Source: Chryseobacterium oranimense (GTDB taxonomy: Bacteria; Bacteroidota; Bacteroidia; Flavobacteriales; Weeksellaceae). Taken from it: a stretch of 64,000 nt of DNA. Position 1 is the first letter of the stretch. Every line of letters begins with the position of its first letter. A program made the translations under genes and the position numbers. Under the pieces are notes generated by a model. The model worked only from the letters and a program-made list of their open reading frames with translations, ran no database searches and was not told the origin of the DNA. The stretch spans positions 124,001-188,000 of the forward strand of contig NZ_FQWT01000009.1 of the NCBI RefSeq assembly GCF_900129755.1, given 5' to 3'. Shown here one piece after another: positions 37,429 to 46,773 of the stretch.

Positions 37429-38655
37429 ATGAAATTGATAGGCCCTTTCAAGCAGATCGTAACGTTGGCAGATCTTCCGTTAAGAGGAAAAATATCCGAT
37501 GACCAGATTGATATCATATTAAATGGTGGAATTTTAATAGATAATGGCTTGATTAATAATGTTGGAGACTTTGAGATATTAAAGAATGACAATCCGGATG
37601 CTGAAACAGTAATCGTAGAAGGAGATCAGATTGCCCTTCCCGGATTTGTGGATTCCCACACCCATATCTGCTTTGGAGGAAACCGTGCTAATGATTTTGC
37701 AATGCGGAATGCAGGGAAAACATACCTTGAAATAGCAGAAAGCGGAGGCGGAATCTGGAGCTCAGTGCAGCATACGAGAAATGCCTCAGAAGAGGAACTA
37801 TTAAAGACTTTACTGGAGAGGATCCAATTCCTGATTTCTTTGGGAATTACAACCATTGAAATAAAAAGTGGTTACGGTCTGGATGTGGAAAACGAGCTTA
37901 AAATGCTTAGAATAATCAAAAAGGCACAATCTCAGACACCGGCTAAGCTTGTTCCTACATGCCTTTCTGCACACCTGAAACCAAGAGATTTTGAAGGAGG
38001 CAATCAGGAATACCTGGAGTATATTCTTACCGAAATTTTACCTAAAGTAAAAGACGAAAATCTTGCTCAACGTGTAGATATATTTATTGAAAAATCTGCA
38101 TTCCAGCCGGAAGAAAGTAAAGAGTTTCTCCTTAAAACTAAAGATTTAGGTTTTGATATTACTGTTCATGCAGACCAGTTTACACCGGGCAGTTCAAGAA
38201 TTGCAGTAGAAGTGGGAGCAAAATCTGCAGACCATCTGGAAGCAACTATTGATGAAGATATTGAATTTCTTGCGAAATCAGATACGGTGGCTACTGCTCT
38301 TCCGGGGGCAAGCTTAGGACTCGGCGAAAAATTCACTCCAGCCAGAAAATTACTCGATGCCGGAGCTATTGTAGCTATTGCCAGTGACTGGAATCCAGGT
38401 TCAGCACCGATGGGTAATTTAATTACACAGGCCTCTATTCTGGCAACTTTTGAAAAACTGACCACAGCTGAGGTATTAGCCGGAATGACATTCCGTGCTG
38501 CTTACGCATTAAGTCTTGAAAATATCGGAAAGCTGGAACCCGGTAAAAAAGCGGATTTTGTAACCTTTAAAACCGATAATTTTCAGAATGTCCTTTACAA
38601 TCAGGGAAGCCTGAATGCAGAGAACGTATATATTGATGGAAACCTGATCCATTAA
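37429..38655 (+). CDS. hutI: Imidazolonepropionase
   Basis: Third enzyme of histidine breakdown; it hydrolyses imidazolone-5-propionate to N-formimino-glutamate. It is a 408-residue amidohydrolase with metal-binding DSHTHICFGG, substrate-binding ESGGGIWSSVQHTR, TIEIKSGYGLD, VHADQFTPG and ASDWNPGSAPMGNL. Normal length. TATTTTTG at 37374-37381 may be the -7 element. It is followed within 40 bases by a DUF695 gene and then hutG; hutH and hutU lie elsewhere. Confidence 0.96.
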   Translation: MKLIGPFKQIVTLADLPLRGKISDDQIDIILNGGILIDNGLINNVGDFEILKNDNPDAETVIVEGDQIALPGFVDSHTHICFGGNRANDFAMRNAGKTYLEIAESGGGIWSSVQHTRNASEEELLKTLLERIQFLISLGITTIEIKSGYGLDVENELKMLRIIKKAQSQTPAKLVPTCLSAHLKPRDFEGGNQEYLEYILTEILPKVKDENLAQRVDIFIEKSAFQPEESKEFLLKTKDLGFDITVHADQFTPGSSRIAVEVGAKSADHLEATIDEDIEFLAKSDTVATALPGASLGLGEKFTPARKLLDAGAIVAIASDWNPGSAPMGNLITQASILATFEKLTTAEVLAGMTFRAAYALSLENIGKLEPGKKADFVTFKTDNFQNVLYNQGSLNAENVYIDGNLIH

Positions 38656-38688
38656 AATGTGAATTCGGATAAAACGTTAAGGAAAAGC

Positions 38689-39744
38689 ATGATGGAAAAG
38701 GACAGATATAAGGCCTTTTGGGATTGGTTTTTAACACATGAAAAAGTATTTTTTGAAGTTGTTAAAAGCAGGGTAAACATAGAACAGCAATTTTTTGATG
38801 TCCTTGCCCCTGAACTTGCCAAAATAAACAATGGCTATTATTTCCTGTCCGGAATGTGTGATGAAAATACAGCAGAACTTATCGTTACGGTAGAAGGAGA
38901 CATCAGGAAAATAGCATTTGCAGAAGAGCTGATTGCTGCCGCTCCGGAGTTGGATCACTGGAAATTTACCGCCCTTAAGCCTGAAACAGATGTAGAAAGT
39001 GTAAAAGTCAGGTTAAATGGCTTTGAATTCACGAAAGATAATATCTGTTTTTATTCCAATGAAATAGAAGGCTACCCGGATGAAATTGACCTTACGTTTG
39101 TTTATGATGATTTCACTGAAGAAAATAAAAACTCAGTTACAACAGGAATCTGTATTTTCCTGGATAATTTCCTGGGAGAACTGAATTTTGCCACTCAGAT
39201 CGACACCTTCAGTATCATAGGTAAAAACGAAGCACAGAAAGATCTGGTGCCGATAGAAAAATTAAAAGAATTCCTTCTTTGGCGTGAAAGAGAGTTTACA
39301 GAGAAATATAAAGATGTTGGGATTTTAGCCGCTGATGATCAGTTTTCTCTTTTTGAAGGTACGCTGAACAACGGAATGCCGCTTATGGGAGTAATCAATA
39401 TATCCCTGTTAAAATACAGTGCAAAAGCATCATATCCATGGATTTCACTTTTGAAAATTCATTACCAAGGAAATCATGAAGGACTTCCTCAGGAAAAAGA
39501 TTACAATGCAATGAATCTTATTGAAGATAAGGCTGTAGAACTTCTTGGTTCTGAAGATGGTCATTTGTACATCGGAAGAGAAACAGCAGACAGTTCAAAA
39601 AGCATTTATTTTGCAAGCAATGATTTCAGGCAGGCTTCCAAGGTTTTGGACCGCCTTATAAAAGAAAACAAAGAATATAAAATTTCACTCGAAATTTATA
39701 AAGATAAATACTGGCAGAGTTTTGAACGCTATAATGTAAATTAA
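38689..39744 (+). CDS. DUF695-like protein inside the hut operon
   Basis: A roughly 351-residue soluble acidic protein of unknown function. The middle and C-terminal part, with YPWISLLKIHY, a GLP turn, LIEDKAVELLGSEDGHLYIGR and a final KYWQSFERYN, resembles the DUF695 pattern. The N-terminal third (FWDWFLTHEKVFFEVVKS) is Trp/Phe-rich and helical. A GTG at 38659 could add ten residues; I chose the ATG at 38689 (another is at 38692) because the conserved-looking sequence begins there. Its position between hutI and hutG suggests cotranscription, not a known step in histidine catabolism. Confidence 0.65.
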   Translation: MMEKDRYKAFWDWFLTHEKVFFEVVKSRVNIEQQFFDVLAPELAKINNGYYFLSGMCDENTAELIVTVEGDIRKIAFAEELIAAAPELDHWKFTALKPETDVESVKVRLNGFEFTKDNICFYSNEIEGYPDEIDLTFVYDDFTEENKNSVTTGICIFLDNFLGELNFATQIDTFSIIGKNEAQKDLVPIEKLKEFLLWREREFTEKYKDVGILAADDQFSLFEGTLNNGMPLMGVINISLLKYSAKASYPWISLLKIHYQGNHEGLPQEKDYNAMNLIEDKAVELLGSEDGHLYIGRETADSSKSIYFASNDFRQASKVLDRLIKENKEYKISLEIYKDKYWQSFERYNVN

Positions 39745-39755
39745 AAAATCGATGT

Positions 39756-40670
39756 ATGATTTGGCAAGGAAGATTAGACGGAGAAGAGCTCCTTTTCCAC
39801 AGGATATTTCAAAGAGTAAAAGAGGAACGTAACTACGACCATATTAAAGCAGATGATTTTGTACTGCATGGTTTTGCCGTTGATGAAGGAGTGAGACGAA
39901 ATAAAGGACGTCAGGGTGCTAAAGATGCTCCTGATGTGATCAGAAAAAATATGTCCAATTTCCCGGTAATCCGCCCGGATTTTTCCCTTCTGGATTTCGG
40001 AAATATCACCTGTGAAGACGGTGACTTGGAAAGTACTCAGAACAGTCTCGCGAAAAATGTTTCAAAAGTCTTGTTGAAAGGAGGAAGATCGCTTGTGTTA
40101 GGCGGAGGTCATGAAGTGACTTATGCTCATTACCTGGGGGTAAAAACTGCTTTTCCCGAGCAGAAAATTGGAATTATCAATATAGATGCCCATTTCGATA
40201 ACAGAAAGCCTGAAGAAGGAGTAGGAGCCAGCTCAGGAACAGGTTTCTGGCAGATTGCACAGGAAGGACAGATCAATTCACTGCATATCGGAATCCAGAG
40301 AAACTCCAATACCCTGAAACTATTTGATACTGCGCATCAGTACGGGATGAAATATATCCTGGCAGATGAATTGTTTTTTGAAAATCTTCCTTCCATCTAT
40401 CAGCGGATTGATGAATTGATGAACAATGTAGATGTTCTTTATCTTACCATTTGTATGGATGTTTTTAATGCCTCTATTGCCCCTGGAGTTTCAGCTTCAG
40501 CATATAACGGGATTTTTGCGGATACCCCTTTTATGCATTTTTACAGGCATATTTTAAAAAGTAAAAAGCTGATCGCCCTCGATGCTGCAGAAGTCAATCC
40601 TTCCCTGGATATTCAGGACAGAACAGCGCGGCTTGCGGCATGTCTTGTGAACGAGTGGTTTATGATTTAA
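39756..40670 (+). CDS. hutG: Formimidoylglutamase (arginase fold)
   Basis: Hydrolyses N-formimino-glutamate to glutamate and formamide with a binuclear manganese centre. It is a 304-residue member of the ureohydrolase family with RRNKGRQGAKDAPDVIR near the start, LGGGHEVTYAHY, NIDAHFDNRKP and ICMDVFNASIAPGVSA. In arginases the last metal motif is DxD; here it reads C-M-D, so one ligand position is a cysteine. It follows the DUF695 gene after 11 bases and makes the hutI product useful in the same operon. Confidence 0.92.
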   Translation: MIWQGRLDGEELLFHRIFQRVKEERNYDHIKADDFVLHGFAVDEGVRRNKGRQGAKDAPDVIRKNMSNFPVIRPDFSLLDFGNITCEDGDLESTQNSLAKNVSKVLLKGGRSLVLGGGHEVTYAHYLGVKTAFPEQKIGIINIDAHFDNRKPEEGVGASSGTGFWQIAQEGQINSLHIGIQRNSNTLKLFDTAHQYGMKYILADELFFENLPSIYQRIDELMNNVDVLYLTICMDVFNASIAPGVSASAYNGIFADTPFMHFYRHILKSKKLIALDAAEVNPSLDIQDRTARLAACLVNEWFMI

Positions 40671-40808
40671 GAAGAAATTATATTATTTCAATAGAGAAAA
40701 ATCATTGCTTTAATTAGCCTTAAGGAATAAAATTTGTTACTTTCACCGTGCTTTTAGAGTAGAAGCATTCATAAATTCATTTTGTGAATTTAAAACAGAA
40801 ATTATATT

Positions 40809-42101
40809 ATGGAACAGTTAATTGAAAATAAGCTTATTAAAGCAGATAAGACATTTTCAGAGTGGAGAAAAGTGCCGTTTGAAGAAAGACAGAAGCTGAT
40901 TGCAAAAGCGGCAGAAATTTTAAAGAACAATTCGGAAAAGTTCGGCAGGATCATTACGACGGAAATGAATAAACCTATTTCGGAGTCGATTGCTGAGGTT
41001 GAAAAATGTGCTTTAATGATGAATTATTATGCAGATGCTGAAAATATTTTAAAACCCGAAAAAGTTCAGTCTGAATTTTCTTATTCTGAAGTTCATTATG
41101 TTCCGAAAGGTGTAATTTTAGGCGTAATGCCATGGAATTTTCCATTCTGGCAGGTGTTGAGATTTGCTGTTCCGGCGATTTTGGCTGGAAATACAGTAGT
41201 GTTGAAACATGCTTCCATTTGTTTCGGAAGTGGAAATGCCATTGAAGATGTTCTTTTAGAGGCCGGTTTTCCTGAGGGTGTTTTCCAGAGTCTGGAAGTG
41301 GGGCATACAGTGGTAAAGGAAATTCTTGAGCACGATGCTGTGAAAGGGGTAAGCCTTACCGGTAGTGGAAAAGCAGGTGGAGAAGTGGCTTCAATCGCAG
41401 GTTTAAATATCAAAAAATCTTTATTGGAATTAGGGGGAAGTGATGCCTTCATTATTTTCGATGATGCGGATCTGGATGAAGCGGCAAAAGCAGGAGCGAA
41501 ATCCAGACTTCAGAATTGCGGACAAACCTGCACTGCGGCCAAAAGGTTTATTATTGATGAAAAAATTGAAGATGAATTTTTACCTAAATTCATTGAAGAA
41601 TATAAGACCTATGAAATTGGAGATCCTTTAAACAAGGAAACCAAATTAGCAGGAATGGCAAGACCTGACCTGGCGGATGAGCTGGAAGCTCAGTTCAACA
41701 GGGCGCTGGAAAATGGTGCTGAGATCATCATTCCTCTGGAAAGAATTTCTGAGAATGAATTTAAGCCCGGTTTAATCCGCGTTCAGGAAGGAAATCCTAT
41801 CTTAAAAGAAGAACTTTTCGGACCTCTTGGAATGATCATGACTGCTAAAAGTGATGAAGAAGCTTTACAAATGGCGAACGATATTCCTTTCGGACTTTCC
41901 AATTCCGTTTGGACGAAAAAAACAGAGCGTCAGTTATTCTTTATCGAAAACCTGGAATCGGGGACGGTAAATATCAACAGAATGACAAGTTCTGATCCAC
42001 GTTTTCCATTCGGTGGAAGCAAAGCTTCAGGATATGGAACGGAGCTTTCTTTATTGGCTTTAAAAGAGTTTGTGACAGCAAGAACAATCGTGGGAAATTA
42101 A
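40809..42101 (+). CDS. NAD(P)-dependent aldehyde dehydrogenase, succinate-semialdehyde type
   Basis: A 430-residue ALDH. PWNFPFWQVLRFAVPAILAGNTVVLKHA is the cofactor-binding region, LELGGSDAFIIF has the general base glutamate, and the catalytic cysteine is C241 in NCGQTCTAAKRF. It lacks the first 20-30 residues of long ALDHs and closely fits the short GabD-like branch that oxidises succinic semialdehyde to succinate. Start is the ATG at 40809, eight bases after a stretch of A/T. It ends next to a strong bidirectional terminator. Substrate remains inferred. Confidence 0.88.
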   Translation: MEQLIENKLIKADKTFSEWRKVPFEERQKLIAKAAEILKNNSEKFGRIITTEMNKPISESIAEVEKCALMMNYYADAENILKPEKVQSEFSYSEVHYVPKGVILGVMPWNFPFWQVLRFAVPAILAGNTVVLKHASICFGSGNAIEDVLLEAGFPEGVFQSLEVGHTVVKEILEHDAVKGVSLTGSGKAGGEVASIAGLNIKKSLLELGGSDAFIIFDDADLDEAAKAGAKSRLQNCGQTCTAAKRFIIDEKIEDEFLPKFIEEYKTYEIGDPLNKETKLAGMARPDLADELEAQFNRALENGAEIIIPLERISENEFKPGLIRVQEGNPILKEELFGPLGMIMTAKSDEEALQMANDIPFGLSNSVWTKKTERQLFFIENLESGTVNINRMTSSDPRFPFGGSKASGYGTELSLLALKEFVTARTIVGN

Positions 42102-42130
42102 TTTACCATGTAAAAATATAATCATTAAAT

Positions 42131-42169
42131 AAAAAAACTCCCGGAAAAATCTATTTCCGGGAGTTTTTT
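42131..42169. terminator. Bidirectional terminator between the aldehyde dehydrogenase gene and pyk
   Basis: AAAAAACTCCCGGAAA and TTTCCGGGAGTTTTTT arms with a short loop, flanked by A- and T-runs. Confidence 0.85.
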
Positions 42170-42193
42170 GTATGATTGTCAAAAAGTAATTTT

Positions 42194-42242
42194 GCTTATT
42201 GCTTATTGCTTATTGCTTATTGCTTATTGCTTATTGCTTATT
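42194..42242. repeat. Heptamer tandem repeat, 7 x GCTTATT
   Basis: Seven perfect copies of GCTTATT (49 bases). The last two bases are also part of the pyk stop codon (TTA at 42241-42243), and the repeat lies between pyk and the terminator. The unit is not a multiple of three but lies outside the coding sequence, so copy-number change would alter only the 3' end of the transcript. Confidence 0.97.
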
Positions 42243-43686
42243 AAACAGTCGTCAGTCTCAGCGTATTCGTTTTTCCGCCTTCATAAGACGGCGTCGCATT
42301 GATATTGATGACAAAATCACCGCTTTCAATATAACCGTGGTTGTGAGTCAGCATATTTACCTGGATAATAGTTTCGTCGGTAGATTTTTTCATGTCGTAA
42401 TAATAGGCATGAACTCCCCAAAGAAGGTTCAGCATGGTGATCACTCTTCTGTTTCCACTGTAAACGATGATATGGGAATTCGGTCTGTGAGCAGCAAGCT
42501 GGAACGCAGTATATCCTGAATGGGTTAAAGTAACGATTGCGGAAACATTTGTTGTTTTAGCAATTCTTACAGCTGCAAGACAAACCCTGTTTGTAATGAA
42601 CCTTTCATCGATGCAGTTATAATCTTTTTCAATAGGCTCATTTTTGTGCTGGTAAAAATGAGTTTTTTCGATATTCTGGACAATTTTGGCCATGTTTTCC
42701 ACTACCTGAACCGGATATCTTCCCACAGAAGTTTCTCCCGAAAGCATTACGGCATCCGCACCGTCCAGTACAGAGTTGGCAACGTCATTTACTTCCGCTC
42801 TGGTTGGCGTAAGGCTGTTGATCATTGTTTCCATCATCTGCGTGGCAATAATCACCGGCTTGGAATAGAATCTTGCCTTTTCTACCAGGTTTTTCTGGAT
42901 AGCAGGAACTTCCTCCATCGGAACTTCCACACCAAGGTCACCACGGGCAACCATAAGTCCGTCACATTCCAATAAGATTTCGTCAATATTTTTAACACCT
43001 TCCGGCTTTTCGATCTTAGCAATAATAGGAGTTTTGAACTTTCCGTTCGGATGGCTGTCGATCAGCTTTTTAAGGTCAATAATATCCTGTGCGTGACGAA
43101 CGAAAGAAAGGGCAATCCAATCAACCTCCATGTCAAGCATGAAATTGGCATCCTGAACATCTTTTTCCGTAAGGGCAGGAAGAGATACATTGGTATTCGG
43201 AAGATTTACCCCTTTTTTAGAGCTTAGAGGTCCCCCTTGAATAGTTTTTGCTTTTACGGTGTCTATTTCGTTGGTTTCAATAACCTCCAACATTAGTTTT
43301 CCGTCATCAATAAGGATTTTTTCCCCAACTTTTACGTCCTGAGGGAACTGCTGGTACGTCATGTAAACCTTGGTAGAATCTCCCTCCATTTTCTCATTGG
43401 TAAAGGTAAGGATATCACCAGGATTCAGGTAAGAACCTTCCTTTACGACACCTACTCTCAGTTTCGGGCCCTGAAGGTCTCCCAGGATACCTACAGAAAA
43501 ACCGTATTCCTGATTAAGCTCTCTGATAATTTCTATATTACTTCGAACTAATTCGTAATCTGCATGTGAAAAATTTATTCTGAAAATATCAACACCTGCT
43601 TTCATGAGTCCTAACATTACCTCCTTCGACGATGAAGCTGGCCCTAGTGTTGCGATGATTTTTGTCTTCTTTAAATACTTATTCAT
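42241..43686 (-). CDS. pyk: Pyruvate kinase
   Basis: Converts phosphoenolpyruvate and ADP to pyruvate and ATP at the end of glycolysis. KTKIIATLGPASSSKEVM starts the protein; FRINFSHADYE, PIIAKIEKPEGVKNIDEIL, MVARGDLGVEVP and VIIATQMMETM are the conserved active-site blocks. 481 residues. It overlaps the upstream IPExxxVDY gene by eight bases, the end of a transcription block that begins at or before fabF. Confidence 0.97.
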   Translation of the reverse strand: MNKYLKKTKIIATLGPASSSKEVMLGLMKAGVDIFRINFSHADYELVRSNIEIIRELNQEYGFSVGILGDLQGPKLRVGVVKEGSYLNPGDILTFTNEKMEGDSTKVYMTYQQFPQDVKVGEKILIDDGKLMLEVIETNEIDTVKAKTIQGGPLSSKKGVNLPNTNVSLPALTEKDVQDANFMLDMEVDWIALSFVRHAQDIIDLKKLIDSHPNGKFKTPIIAKIEKPEGVKNIDEILLECDGLMVARGDLGVEVPMEEVPAIQKNLVEKARFYSKPVIIATQMMETMINSLTPTRAEVNDVANSVLDGADAVMLSGETSVGRYPVQVVENMAKIVQNIEKTHFYQHKNEPIEKDYNCIDERFITNRVCLAAVRIAKTTNVSAIVTLTHSGYTAFQLAAHRPNSHIIVYSGNRRVITMLNLLWGVHAYYYDMKKSTDETIIQVNMLTHNHGYIESGDFVININATPSYEGGKTNTLRLTTV

Positions 43687-44152
43687 AATACTGGATAATT
43701 TGATAAAGTTCTTCCTCAGAACCTAATGTATAATCTTGTATCGGAAATACAAGATTTTCAGGGAGCAAAATTACGGAAAAATCAGGAATTTGTTCCGAAG
43801 TATGAAGAATATATTCCACATCTACCTGATTATTTAATAAAAATTTAATGTTTTCTTCTTCTGTGAAGAGCTCGGTCTGCAGTTTTTTTTGCTTACTTTC
43901 CGAAGACCGGTTCGAAATGAATGTAAAACATGTCTTTGTAAACTTGTCATAAGCTTCAAATCTCGGAAAAAAATAATCATAATAAGCCCCATGAATCATC
44001 ATGTCTTTCTTTCTTGAAAAGGTAAGGCCGTTGATTTGATTTATTTTGTAGAAAAACTCATGGGCAGGTATATCTTTTGCTAATCTTACCAATCCTATGG
44101 TAATATCTTCAAATTCTATATCATCAAGATCATAAAGTTTTTGAATTTCCAA
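43679..44152 (-). CDS. IPExxxVDY family protein
   Basis: A 157-residue acidic protein, start TTG inside the end of rnc. Its order between rnc and pyk and the sequence IPDFSVILLPENLVFPIQDY fit a Bacteroidota family annotated IPExxxVDY, of unknown function. I see no ATG early enough to serve instead. It overlaps rnc by 23 bases and pyk by eight, so all three are translated from one message. Confidence 0.8.
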   Translation of the reverse strand: MEIQKLYDLDDIEFEDITIGLVRLAKDIPAHEFFYKINQINGLTFSRKKDMMIHGAYYDYFFPRFEAYDKFTKTCFTFISNRSSESKQKKLQTELFTEEENIKFLLNNQVDVEYILHTSEQIPDFSVILLPENLVFPIQDYTLGSEEELYQIIQYYE

Positions 44153-44891
44153 GTATGTTTTCTTTTTTGTTTAAAATATAAAATGCTCTTTGTGCTGCTT
44201 TTTCCTCTGCTTTCTTTTTGGAAGTTTCCGTCGCATTGGCGATCTTTTCTTCTCCCAGCCAGACATGGCACCTGAATACAACTGCTTTATTGCCCTGGAC
44301 CTCTTCACAGGTCTCGTATTTTATATTTACTTTTTTCTTCTGGCTCCATTCAAGCAGAAGACCTTTGTAGCTTACAATTTTATTTTCAAGCTTGTTAATT
44401 TCTGTAGGCGTCAGCAATCTTTCCAGAATAATCCTTTTACAGGCATCATAATGGAAGTCCAGATAAACGGCACCAATAAGTGCCTCAAATAAATTTCCGG
44501 AAATGTTTTCACCCAATGCTGCGGATCCCTGTTTCTGCAAAAGATCGATCAGCTTCAGGTCTTCACCTAATTTATTAAGGTTCTTCCTATTAACAATTTT
44601 AGATTTCATCTGGGTCAGATATCCTTCATTGGCCTGAGGATAGGTCTGGAACAGATGACAGGAAATAATTGTACCCAAAACAGAATCTCCCAAAAATTCA
44701 AGTCTTTCGTAATTGCTGTCTTGATTTTTAGAAGAGCTTTTTAAAGAGAAAGCTTCACGGTAAAGAGCAATATTCTGAACCTCTGCGCCCAACATTTTTT
44801 TCAGTTCGGTACTGAGGAAATAGTCTCTCTCCGTTAATTTTCTTTTTCTTTGTCTGAGAAGGAATTTAGAAAAGTATTTCTGTAACTCCAT
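44130..44891 (-). CDS. rnc: Ribonuclease III
   Basis: Cuts double-stranded RNA in rRNA and mRNA maturation. The signature NYERLEFLGDSVLGTIISCHLFQTYP contains the acidic catalytic residues, with ENISGNLFEALIGAVYLD as the second acidic site, and a C-terminal double-stranded RNA-binding domain (YKGLLLEWSQKKK...AEEKAAQRAFYIL). 253 residues, slightly extended at both ends. It starts nine bases after fabF. Confidence 0.96.
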   Translation of the reverse strand: MELQKYFSKFLLRQRKRKLTERDYFLSTELKKMLGAEVQNIALYREAFSLKSSSKNQDSNYERLEFLGDSVLGTIISCHLFQTYPQANEGYLTQMKSKIVNRKNLNKLGEDLKLIDLLQKQGSAALGENISGNLFEALIGAVYLDFHYDACKRIILERLLTPTEINKLENKIVSYKGLLLEWSQKKKVNIKYETCEEVQGNKAVVFRCHVWLGEEKIANATETSKKKAEEKAAQRAFYILNKKENILGNSKTL

Positions 44892-44900
44892 TCATTGAAT

Positions 44901-46145
44901 TTAGATTTTCTTAAATAGAACGCAAGCGTTGTGCCCGCCAAATCCAAAAGTATTGCTCATGGCTACTTTTACATCTTTCTTAACAGCGGTGTTGAATGTG
45001 AAATTCAGTCTGCTGTCAATATTTTCATCATCAGTAAAATGGTTGATGGTAGGCGGAACCATACCATGAATAATAGTTCCCAATGCAGCGATAGCTTCAA
45101 TAACTCCGGCAGCTCCCAGAAGGTGACCGGTCATTGATTTTGTAGAATTAATCTGAATATCATAAGCGTGCTCGCCCAATAACTTTGAAATTGCGTTGGA
45201 TTCTGCAATATCTCCTAATGGAGTAGAGGTACCATGCATGTTGATATGGTCTACTTCATCAGCAGTTAAGCCTGCATCTTCCAGACAGTTTTTCATTACC
45301 AGATAAGCGCCTAATCCTTCAGGATGCGGGGCAGTCATGTGATGTGCGTCTGCACTCATACCACCACCTTGTAATTCTGCATAGATTGTTGCACCACGTT
45401 TTACGGCGTGCTCATATTCTTCAAGAATGATACATCCTGCACCTTCACCTAATACAAAGCCATCTCTGTCTTTATCAAAAGGTCTTGAAGCTGTTTTAGG
45501 ATCGTCATTTCTTGTAGAAAGTGCCATCATCGCATTGAATCCACCGACACCACTTGCTGTTACGGCAGCTTCAGAGCCTCCGCATACAATAACGTCTGCT
45601 TTTCCAAGCTGGATGATCATCTTGGAGTCAATCAAAGCGTTGGCTGAAGATGCACAGGCAGATACCGTAGTATAGTTCGGCCCGTGAAAGCCATACTCAA
45701 TTGAGATATGTCCAGGAGTGATATCCGCGATCATTTTAGGAATAAAGAATGGGTTGAATCTTGGAATTTCCGTGTTTGCCCATCCTAAAACCTCAGTTTC
45801 GAAAGTCTCCAGACCTCCGATTCCTGAACCCCAGATTACCCCGACTCTGTTTTTATCAACATTGTCTTCCATAATTCTGGAGTGTGCTACCGCTTCTCTT
45901 GCGGCTACCAGCCCAAGTTGAGTATTTCGGTCCATTTTTTTTGCCTCTTTCTTATCGAAATGCTGCAACGGATCGAAACCTTTCACTTCACAAGCGAATT
46001 TAGTTTTAAAGTTTGTGGCATCAAAAAGAGTAATCGGAGCAGCACCGCTCTCACCTTTAAGAAGATTTTCCCAGTATTCTTTTGCATTATTTCCAATCGG
46101 TGTTATTGCGCCAAAACCGGTTACAACTACTCTTTTTAATTCCAT
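44901..46145 (-). CDS. fabF: Beta-ketoacyl-[acyl-carrier-protein] synthase II
   Basis: Condenses malonyl-ACP with acyl-ACP in fatty acid elongation. 414 residues with the nucleophile C164 in VSACASSANA, the histidine motifs HGTSTPLGD and STKSMTGHLLGAAG, and a C-terminal NTFGFGGHNACVLF. It is 34 bases downstream of acpP, in the usual acpP-fabF-rnc order. Confidence 0.97.
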   Translation of the reverse strand: MELKRVVVTGFGAITPIGNNAKEYWENLLKGESGAAPITLFDATNFKTKFACEVKGFDPLQHFDKKEAKKMDRNTQLGLVAAREAVAHSRIMEDNVDKNRVGVIWGSGIGGLETFETEVLGWANTEIPRFNPFFIPKMIADITPGHISIEYGFHGPNYTTVSACASSANALIDSKMIIQLGKADVIVCGGSEAAVTASGVGGFNAMMALSTRNDDPKTASRPFDKDRDGFVLGEGAGCIILEEYEHAVKRGATIYAELQGGGMSADAHHMTAPHPEGLGAYLVMKNCLEDAGLTADEVDHINMHGTSTPLGDIAESNAISKLLGEHAYDIQINSTKSMTGHLLGAAGVIEAIAALGTIIHGMVPPTINHFTDDENIDSRLNFTFNTAVKKDVKVAMSNTFGFGGHNACVLFKKI

Positions 46146-46179
46146 AAACTTTTAAAATTTTCTTTTTTGTTGAAGAATA

Positions 46180-46419
46180 TTATTTATTTACTACTTCTTC
46201 GATGTAAGCGATAGCGTGTCCTACAGTAGTAATTTTTTCAGCCTGATCATCAGGGATTTGAATATTGAATTCTTTTTCGAATTCCATGATTAACTCAACT
46301 GTATCCAATGAGTCAGCTCCTAAATCGTTTGTGAAGCTAGCTTCAGGAGTTACTTCTGTTTCTTCAACGTCAAGCTTATCAGCGATGATAGCTTTTACTC
46401 TTGATGCAATGTCTGACAT
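46180..46419 (-). CDS. acpP: Acyl carrier protein
   Basis: Carries acyl groups on a 4'-phosphopantetheine attached to S37 in the motif NDLGADSLDTVELIM. 79 residues, strongly acidic, standard length. First gene of the block acpP-fabF-rnc-IPExxxVDY-pyk. Confidence 0.97.
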   Translation of the reverse strand: MSDIASRVKAIIADKLDVEETEVTPEASFTNDLGADSLDTVELIMEFEKEFNIQIPDDQAEKITTVGHAIAYIEEVVNK

Positions 46420-46773
46420 AGTAAATTATTTTTTTAATTGTTAGATGGTGCAAATATATAAAATTCTTCACGATAAAACATTTTTTTAGTCTTTTTTGTG
46501 GGTAGACTATACTTATTTTATAGCATGGAGTTTTAGTGTTTTCGTTTTCAGGTGTTTATGTTTGGGTGTAAATCATATTCAAAAAGATCATTCTGAAAAA
46601 GTCATTTATGTCTGACATATATATATATGATGAAAGATCGATTTAGATGTTTAATCAATAATGTATAGAAAAAAATATAAATGCCTGAGCTTTCTAACAA
46701 AGTTTAATTGAGCTATACAACAAAACAATTCCTTTGAAATTGTGGGAACTTTGTCACAATTAAAACAAACAAT
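46420..46773. promoter_or_regulatory. Divergent intergenic region, acpP and aldehyde dehydrogenase
   Basis: 354 bases without a gene. TATATTTG on the minus strand (46451-46458) is the likely -7 element of acpP. Just before the plus-strand gene an inverted repeat AATTGTG (46738-46744) and CACAATT (46755-46761) lies 12 bases ahead of the ATG and could be an operator. A short TA-dinucleotide run is near 46617. Confidence 0.35.
46451..46458 (-). promoter_or_regulatory. -7 element of acpP
   Basis: TATATTTG on the minus strand, 31 bases upstream of the acpP ATG; matches TAnnTTTG. No -33 TTG at standard spacing was seen. Confidence 0.35.

Noticed and set aside
42194..42242. Heptamer array as a CRISPR
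   Set aside because: Units are seven bases with no spacers, and no cas genes are present.
46610..46640. TA-dinucleotide tract as an origin element
   Set aside because: Only about six TA steps in generally AT-rich intergenic DNA; no DnaA boxes recognised nearby.
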